From positions 1-42,637 of the forward strand of contig JAEUHM010000047.1 of NCBI GenBank assembly GCA_016795485.1: DNA of 42,637 bases. The letters run 5' to 3'. The DNA comes from Verrucomicrobiaceae bacterium. Lineage in GTDB: Bacteria > Verrucomicrobiota > Verrucomicrobiia > Verrucomicrobiales > Verrucomicrobiaceae. A program made the position numbers and the translations under genes. A model generated the notes under the pieces. The model was given only the letters and a program-made list of their open reading frames with translations, was not told where the DNA came from and did no database searches. Below, in pieces: positions 34,450 to 42,637 of the stretch (its first letter is position 1; every line of letters starts with the position of its first letter).

Positions 34450-37239
34450 GTGCGAGTTTTCTTTCCTGGCTTTCTTTTTTCCGCGCTCGCCGCCCTGTCC
34501 GCGTTCGGTCAGCTATCTTATACAGGCGGCGTGGTGAGTCAGGATTTCAACACATTGCCTTCCAGCGGCACTTTTACTCTCACTGAGATCGGTCCCGCAC
34601 CACTCAGTGCGTCTCCCATCAATGCGCCCAATACGGCAGGGTGGTTCATTCAGCCAGCGAGCACCACGATTGCGCCACGTTTTCGTGTAGATGCAGGTGG
34701 TTCATCCACAGCTGCACACCTCTCATCAGGCTCCACAGGTCAAGGGGATCGCGCGCTTGGGATGCTGGCATCTGGCAGTTACATTGGACGCTCAAGCCTC
34801 GTTTTGATCAACAATACTGGAGGCATTTTGACCGAGTTGGCCGTCACTTACACGGGTGAACAGTGGAGAAATGGCGGCAGCAACACACCCAATACTCTCA
34901 CGTTCGCGTATTCGATTGACTCCGGTGCTTTCATCACGGTCGGCTCCCTCCAGTTCACATCACCGGTCAGCAGCACCACTGCGGCGGCCCTGGATGGCAA
35001 CGCAACGGGCAATCGCACAGTCATGGCCGCTACGATCACGAATGTTCCTTGGGGTCCAGGCCAAACTTTGACATTGAGATGGGCAGATACCGATGACGCT
35101 GGCTCTGATGATGCACTCGCCATAGACGATGTTTCATTCTCAGCGGTCACTGGAAGCCTACCTCTCATCACTCGGATTCATTCTATCCAAGGCACCGGCG
35201 TCACCAGTCCAATGGCAGGAAATACGGTGACTGTTGAAGCACTTGTCACGGGCGACTTCCAAGGGGCCGACCCTGCACTCGGTGGTTTCTATCTGCGGGA
35301 ACTCCCCGTCAATGACGATGCCGATGTCACAACCTCCCAAGGCATTTTTGTCGATGATGATGGTGCTTACGACGTCCAGCCGGGAGATATTGTGCGTGTC
35401 ACCGCCAGCGTGGTGGAGGTCAGTGGCGTCACCACTTTGATGACACCCACCTTCGTTGGAAAAGTTGGCTCGGCAGCGATTCCTTCACCAGTGCCCGTTA
35501 GTTTGCCTGCCGCCACCACCTCTGGGCTAGAGCGCTATGAAGGGATGCTCGTTCAGTTCAGTCAGACCCTGACTGTCACGTCTGTATCACAACTTGGTCC
35601 AGAGGGACGGCTCACTCTCGCCAGTGGTGGGGCAGTCAATACTCCCACCAACTACATTGACCCAAATGATGTGCCACCATCTGGCACAACCAGTACCGGA
35701 ACCAGCAACGCCTCCGCCATCAACAGCCAGGAAAGCTTCGATACACGCCGCAAGCTCATACTTGATGACGCCAGCATTGAGGCCTACCCAGACATTACCC
35801 CTTACTTCAACGCTCAGTTTACTCGCCGATGCGGAGACACCACGTCCACTCTCACAGGATTTCTCAGCTATTCTTCCGGCGACAATAAGTTGCAGCCAAC
35901 TGTTGCGCCCGTGTTCGTTGATTCCAATCCACGCCCAAGCACTCCACCCACAGTTGGAGGTCGACTGAAGATTGCGAGCATGAACGCACTCAATTACTTC
36001 ACGACACTCGGCTCCCGGGGTGCCACCAACACGACCGAGCTACAGCGACAACAAGACAAGCTCGTCGCTCAGATCATTGGGCTTAATGCAGATGTCCTTG
36101 GCCTCATTGAGATCGAAAACAATGGCACCATTGCCCTGGATACGCTCATCGCCGCCGTAAATGCAAACCTCGGCAGCACCGTTTACGCACGCGTCCCTGA
36201 ACCCGCAGGCACAGGGGGCGACCTTGTGCGAGTGGCTTTCATTTATAAGCCCTCCACCGTCACGCCAGATGCCACCAGTTACACCGATGGCGATTCCGTC
36301 TGGAACCGCTGGCCCCTTGCAGTGACCTTTACAGAGACCAGCACCTCCGCACGCTTCATCGCATGTGTGAACCACTTCAAGGCCAAAGCAGGCTCCGGTG
36401 CCACGGGCCTGGATGTGGACCAAAACGATGGCCAAGGTGCGTTTAACGAGCGCAGACGCCAGCAGGCAGCCCGCCTCATCACCTTTCTCACTGCCGTTCG
36501 TTCCGCCTCAGGCACTGACAACGTGCTGGTGCTTGGTGATCTCAACGCCAATACCGAGGAAGACCCAGTCGACATGCTCCGAGCAGCCGGATATGCCGAT
36601 CAACTCGCCCTCCACGAGCCCGGCACTTGGTCCTACAACTTCGACGCTGCACGTGGCCAACTCGACCACGCCCTCGCCACATCCAGCCTCACTCCTCAAC
36701 TGACCGGGGCCGCTATTTGGCACATCAATGCAGACGAGCCTGCCTTTTTGGACTACTCCATCATCGGGAAGACCACCCAGCAACAAACCATCAACGTGGG
36801 CACATTCTACCGCGCTTCGGATCACGATCCTGTCATTGTCGGTCTCAATCTCACTGTACCCACCGTCACCTACGCCACCTGGGCGGCAGGCATCTCCTGG
36901 CCACCTGGAGCCGACACCTCACCGACGGGCGATGCCGACAACGATAACCTCGCCAACGTGCTCGAACTCCTCACAGGCTCCAACCCACTCGCCGACGAAC
37001 CTCAGCACCGACCCTTCGTCTCAAGCATCAGCGCCACCGAGTTGTCGCTCGACTACCGGCATCGAGAGAACGTCATCGGTTTTCAGCTTGTTCCTCAGTG
37101 GTCACCCGATCTTGTCGACTGGGACGACCTCTCCCACGGCAGCATCCAGAGTACGGTGAACGCAACGACTGCTCTGAGACGACTTGCGGTCGACATCACG
37201 GGACACTCACGCGGATTCCTCCGCTTGATTGTTCGGTAA
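34450..37239 (+). CDS. Large secreted endonuclease/exonuclease/phosphatase-fold nuclease (ExeM/NucH-like)
   Basis: A 929-aa exported protein. GTG 34450 gives a signal peptide (MRVFFPGFLFSALAALSAFG); no nearby ATG exists. Residues about 25-230 form a beta-sandwich (QDFNTLPSSGTFTLTEIG through WADTDDAGSDDALAIDDVSF). An OB-like segment follows (about 235-340, VEALVTGDFQG...GGFYLREL). The EEP nuclease domain is about 505-800: IASMNALNYF, LGLIEIENNG, VNHFKAKAG, LGDLNANTEEDP and ASDHDPVIVG. This layout matches extracellular DNases such as ExeM/NucH. The C terminus has a calcium-loop-like GDADNDNLANVLELLTG (about 827-843) and a short beta domain seen at the ends of secreted verrucomicrobial proteins. 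It likely degrades extracellular DNA for nutrients or biofilm release. Confidence 0.88.
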   Translation: MRVFFPGFLFSALAALSAFGQLSYTGGVVSQDFNTLPSSGTFTLTEIGPAPLSASPINAPNTAGWFIQPASTTIAPRFRVDAGGSSTAAHLSSGSTGQGDRALGMLASGSYIGRSSLVLINNTGGILTELAVTYTGEQWRNGGSNTPNTLTFAYSIDSGAFITVGSLQFTSPVSSTTAAALDGNATGNRTVMAATITNVPWGPGQTLTLRWADTDDAGSDDALAIDDVSFSAVTGSLPLITRIHSIQGTGVTSPMAGNTVTVEALVTGDFQGADPALGGFYLRELPVNDDADVTTSQGIFVDDDGAYDVQPGDIVRVTASVVEVSGVTTLMTPTFVGKVGSAAIPSPVPVSLPAATTSGLERYEGMLVQFSQTLTVTSVSQLGPEGRLTLASGGAVNTPTNYIDPNDVPPSGTTSTGTSNASAINSQESFDTRRKLILDDASIEAYPDITPYFNAQFTRRCGDTTSTLTGFLSYSSGDNKLQPTVAPVFVDSNPRPSTPPTVGGRLKIASMNALNYFTTLGSRGATNTTELQRQQDKLVAQIIGLNADVLGLIEIENNGTIALDTLIAAVNANLGSTVYARVPEPAGTGGDLVRVAFIYKPSTVTPDATSYTDGDSVWNRWPLAVTFTETSTSARFIACVNHFKAKAGSGATGLDVDQNDGQGAFNERRRQQAARLITFLTAVRSASGTDNVLVLGDLNANTEEDPVDMLRAAGYADQLALHEPGTWSYNFDAARGQLDHALATSSLTPQLTGAAIWHINADEPAFLDYSIIGKTTQQQTINVGTFYRASDHDPVIVGLNLTVPTVTYATWAAGISWPPGADTSPTGDADNDNLANVLELLTGSNPLADEPQHRPFVSSISATELSLDYRHRENVIGFQLVPQWSPDLVDWDDLSHGSIQSTVNATTALRRLAVDITGHSRGFLRLIVR

Positions 37240-37261
37240 TGCTCAGCCGATTGTCCCCCCC

Positions 37262-37984
37262 TCAGGATGCGGTCGAGTCAGAAGCCGGAGTCTCCTCCTC
37301 TTCCTCAACTTTCTCGATCAACTCACCGCGAAACTTCGCCATCAGCAAGTCCAGCACCTTGTCGGCACCACCATACTTTAGGTCATCGATGACAATCTTG
37401 CTCCCACTCCCCTTCCCGTCCACACCACCGGGACGGTGATAAACATACGCCAGCCCCTTCACGGCCCAAGGACGCTTGTCCACGCGGAATGCGTCTGCAT
37501 AGTTCATCCGGTTTCCTTCCGGCGAGATCAGGTGATCCTCGTAAGCCACCAATCGTTTGCGGCAGTTCAGCAACACAGAAATCCCCACGAGCAGAGCACA
37601 CACGGCCATTCCACCTGCCCAATGAAACTGTGCTTCGATTTCCTTATCTGTGCGTTTTTTTGGTTTCTCGGGTATCCCCAGGCGAGCTGAGTAGGCAAGC
37701 CACTTCTCGGGCTCACCATTTTCTTTTAGCGGATAGCCCGCCGCCTTCTTTTCCGCTATCCACGCCTCCAGCTTACCACCCTTGCGCGCCTCATCGTAGC
37801 CACCCACCACTCCCTTCTGGAACCACTCATACTTCTCCGCATCCAAGTTCTCCGCAGGCCAAGTCCACTTTCCGTCCTTGTAAAACCAGGTCGCAAACAC
37901 CAGCAACATCCCTCCAAGCATGGCCATGCGCTTGTAATACCATTTGGTGATAGTACAAACGACAGGAGAGGTAACAGGAGCCAT
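37262..37984 (-). CDS. Hypothetical two-helix membrane protein
   Basis: A 240-aa protein with membrane helices near 20-36 (MAMLGGMLLVFATWFY) and 118-138 (GGMAVCALLVGISVLL). These flank an acidic/basic soluble loop (residues 37-117, rich in Trp, Lys and Glu). The C-terminal cytoplasmic part (about 142-240) has strand-like YEDHLISPEGNRMNYADAFRVDKRPW and IVIDDLKYGGADKVLDLLMAKF, resembling a PH-like fold, and ends in an acidic EEEEE tail. The family is not recognised. Start ATG 37984 is chosen so that the first helix is close to the N terminus. It converges with the nuclease gene. Confidence 0.65.
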   Translation of the reverse strand: MAPVTSPVVCTITKWYYKRMAMLGGMLLVFATWFYKDGKWTWPAENLDAEKYEWFQKGVVGGYDEARKGGKLEAWIAEKKAAGYPLKENGEPEKWLAYSARLGIPEKPKKRTDKEIEAQFHWAGGMAVCALLVGISVLLNCRKRLVAYEDHLISPEGNRMNYADAFRVDKRPWAVKGLAYVYHRPGGVDGKGSGSKIVIDDLKYGGADKVLDLLMAKFRGELIEKVEEEEETPASDSTAS

Positions 37985-38279
37985 GCGGCGGCATACTGAG
38001 CCGGTTTTTCCCTCTTGGCAATCCTCAGCCTGCCCCAGCAGGTGCCCAGACGCGGCCAGCATCAGTGGGAGGGATCACCTTGTGCAGAAGTCGTCGACTG
38101 GGATCAATCCGACAACGAGTCTGAGGCTGGTTCGCCCCTTCGGTTTCTCGGCAATGTCTGCCCGTTCACCTCTCATCGCAGGTCCCTAGCCGTCAAACGG
38201 CTGTCCTAATCGGCCACCGGCTGCTTTTGCCCGCTTGCCTCCCTGCCCCGTCCGGGCTATGTCCCGCGCCCCTTTTCTG
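37985..38279. other. Intergenic region upstream of lepA, with a perfect short hairpin
   Basis: A 295-bp stretch between opposed starts, without a convincing reading frame. It contains a perfect hairpin AGCCGT-CAA-ACGGCT (38188-38202), about 78 nt before the chosen lepA start, which may lie in its leader. Sequence features of tmRNA, SRP RNA or RNase P RNA were looked for and not found. Promoters for both flanking genes are expected here, but no boxes stand out. Confidence 0.35.
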
Positions 38280-40075
38280 ATGTCCATAGCCCTTACTCGC
38301 AACTTCTCGATCATTGCCCACATCGACCACGGCAAGACGACCCTTTCTGACCGTCTGTTGGAGACGACTCGCACGATCACGGACCGCGAAAGGCAGGACC
38401 AACTGCTAGATGCCATGGATCTGGAGCGGGAGCGGGGGATCACGATCAAGGCGCACCCGGTGACCATGCATTACAAGGCAAAGGACGGCCAGACCTACAA
38501 GCTCAACCTCCTGGACACTCCTGGACACGTGGACTTCAGCTATGAGGTGTCCCGCAGTTTGGCAGCATGTGAAGGGGCTCTGCTGCTGGTGGATGCTTCC
38601 CAGGGGGTGGAAGCACAGACGGTGGCCAATTTGAACCTGGCCCTAAACCAGAACCTCCACGTCATCCCGGTCATCAACAAGATCGACCTTCCGGCAGCAG
38701 ATGTGGAGAAGGTCAAAAAGCAGTTGGAGGACATTCTGCAACTGCCTTCAGACGAAGCGGTGCCTGCAAGTGCCAAAATGGGCATCGGGATTGAGGATAT
38801 CTTGGAAGCGGTAGTGAAATACATCCCTGCACCGAAAGACCGTGCGGATGGGCACCTGCGCGCCTCGGTGTTTGACTCCGTGTTCGACAACTACCGGGGT
38901 GTGGTGAGCTACGTGCGCGTGTTCTCTGGTTCCATTCGTCGGGGGATGAAGATCCAAATGATGTCGACTGGCCAGAACTACGAAGTGAAGGACGTGGGTG
39001 TCTTTAAACCGAAGATGGTGGCTTCGGATGTGCTTGAGCCAGGTGACGTGGGCTACGTTATCGCCAACGTGAAGTCGACTGCGGACGTTAAGATTGGTGA
39101 CACGATCACTGAGAGCCGGAATCCTTCTCCTGAACCCCTTCCTGGTTTCAAGGAGATCAGCCCCATGGTCTTCAGCGGCATCTATCCAGTGAGCACGGAC
39201 GACTTCGAATCGCTGAAAGCGGCCGTGGGTAAGCTGCAAATCAATGACGCAGCCTTCACCTTCATGGCAGAGAGCTCTGCCGCACTTGGCTTTGGCTTCC
39301 GCTGCGGTTTCCTTGGGCTTTTGCACATGGAGATCGTGCAGGAACGTCTCCGCCGTGAGTTCAACATGGACATCATCTCCACCTACCCCAGCGTGGTGTA
39401 TGAGGTGAAGAAGACGAACGGCGATGAGCTGATTGTGGATAACCCCAGCTTCCTGCCGCCGGCCAATGAGATTGAGGAGATTCGCGAACCCATCGTCAAG
39501 GTATTCATCTTGGTGCCGAACGAGAACATCGGTGACGTGATGAGCCTCGTTTCTGAGAAGCGCGGTCTGATGGAGCAGACGGAGACTATTGATGATCGCC
39601 GAGTGATGCTGCACTGCGTGCTGCCGCTGAACGAGATCCTGGTAGACTTCAACGACAAGCTCAAGTCCATCACTCGCGGCTACGGTAGCATGGACTACGA
39701 GCACGCCGGCTATCGTGCTGAGGACTTGGTGAAAATGGACATGATGATCGCTGGTGATCCCGTGGATGCGTTCTCCTGCATCGTGCACCGCAGCAAGGCA
39801 GAGAGCCGTGGCCGTCAGTTGGCGGAGAAACTCAAGGAAGTGATTCCCCAGCAGCTTTTCGTCGTGGCCATCCAAGCCGCTATCGGTGGCAAGATCATTG
39901 CGCGTGAGTCGATCAGCGCACTGAAGAAAAACGTCACGGCCAAGTGCTACGGCGGTGACATCACCCGTAAGCGCAAGCTCCTGGAGAAGCAGAAGGAAGG
40001 TAAGAAGCGGATGAAAGCCATCGGCAAGGTGAACATTCCTCAGGAAGCCTTCATTGAGGTGCTCAAAACAAACTA

Positions 40076-40076
<1 letters not shown>
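38280..40076 (+). CDS. lepA: Elongation factor 4 (LepA)
   Basis: A 598-aa translational GTPase, the same length as E. coli LepA (599). The G domain shows AHIDHGKTT (13-21), the switch-I-like [17 protein letters not shown] (79-86) and NKIDLP. The lower part has EF-G-like domains and the LepA-specific C-terminal region ending in [28 protein letters not shown] split over conserved blocks. LepA binds stalled or assembling ribosomes. ATG 38280 ([14 protein letters not shown]) fits the family start; ATG 38259 would add 7 residues. Its stop shares one base with the start of the downstream U32 gene (TAATG), indicating translational coupling. Confidence 0.98.
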
Positions 40077-42496
<2,420 letters not shown>

Positions 42497-42504
42497 AGTG
42501 ACTC

Positions 42505-42637
42505 TCAGAAGTTAGCCGAAATAGAGCAGTTGGAAGCGACTTGGAGAGGGGTGTGGAAGAAGGAGCGCAGTGCGAGGATGATGCGCTCCTCGAGTTGGTC
42601 GGGGGTTTTGGCGAAGAAGTCGGCAAAGTAGTCGCTC
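42505..42637 (-). CDS. 3' end of a protein gene running off the right edge, product not recognised
   Basis: The minus strand reads as 44 codons of plausible coding sequence ending in TGA at 42505-42507. Blocks seen are SDYFADFFAKTPDQLEERII, then LALRSFFHTPLQVA and SNCSISANF at the C terminus. It converges with the U32 gene, with 8 bp between stops. Too little is present to assign a family. Confidence 0.6.
   Translation of the reverse strand, partial: SDYFADFFAKTPDQLEERIILALRSFFHTPLQVASNCSISANF

Noticed and set aside
37985..38279. Possible structured RNA gene upstream of lepA
   Set aside because: Looked for tmRNA, SRP RNA and RNase P RNA hallmarks and found none; only one short hairpin is present.

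Overview
The window looks like a chromosomal segment of a Verrucomicrobiota bacterium, probably close to Prosthecobacter/Verrucomicrobium. This is inferred from the gene content, not from a search: a planctomycete-type cytochrome (PSCyt1/DUF1549/DUF1553) followed by a DUF1501 protein, a MurC-MurB fusion, a giant DUF4175-like coiled-coil protein, secreted alpha-toroid (squalene-cyclase-like) proteins, a FGly-type sulfatase and an LPXTG-free, lipobox-rich Gram-negative envelope repertoire. No phage, insertion sequence, CRISPR array or rRNA was seen. Most of the window is ordinary vertically inherited chromosome, and most genes abut or overlap.

Left part (1-5085): a 5'-truncated coding fragment on the minus strand, a non-coding repeat-like block (about 277-560), an unrecognised protein, a minus-strand tRNA-Val(UAC), then an M29 aminopeptidase followed 3 bp later by a MurC-MurB fusion.

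Middle-left (5092-19854): a large secreted protein with an internal duplication, divergent from an AraC regulator. Next comes a stop/start-overlapping pair of a 1544-aa Ala/Gln-rich membrane coiled-coil protein and a secreted alpha-toroid protein. Divergent from that pair is a PSCyt1/DUF1549/DUF1553 cytochrome with a Tat-exported DUF1501 protein. An amidase lipoprotein and a second alpha-toroid protein carrying a CxxCH haem motif follow. The density of unexplained envelope or periplasmic proteins makes this the best candidate stretch for an undescribed system, but their cooperation is only inferred from proximity.

Middle (19905-27178, all minus): a morphogenesis and housekeeping cluster transcribed as mreB-mreC-mreD-mrdA(PBP2)-rng-thyA. 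It has tight spacing and an mreD/mrdA overlap, and rodA is absent. A 301-bp divergent intergenic region with a long inverted repeat separates mreB from a GNAT acetyltransferase.

Right part (27480-42637): the acetyltransferase, a secreted esterase, a glycoside-hydrolase/GT2 fusion and a convergent sulfatase form a loose carbohydrate-related group. An orphan NodT-type outer-membrane lipoprotein is divergent, by only 30 bp, from a large secreted nuclease. A small two-helix membrane protein follows. Then comes lepA, whose stop codon overlaps the start of a long U32 (RlhA/YdcP-like) protein, and last the 3' end of a minus-strand gene that runs off the right edge.
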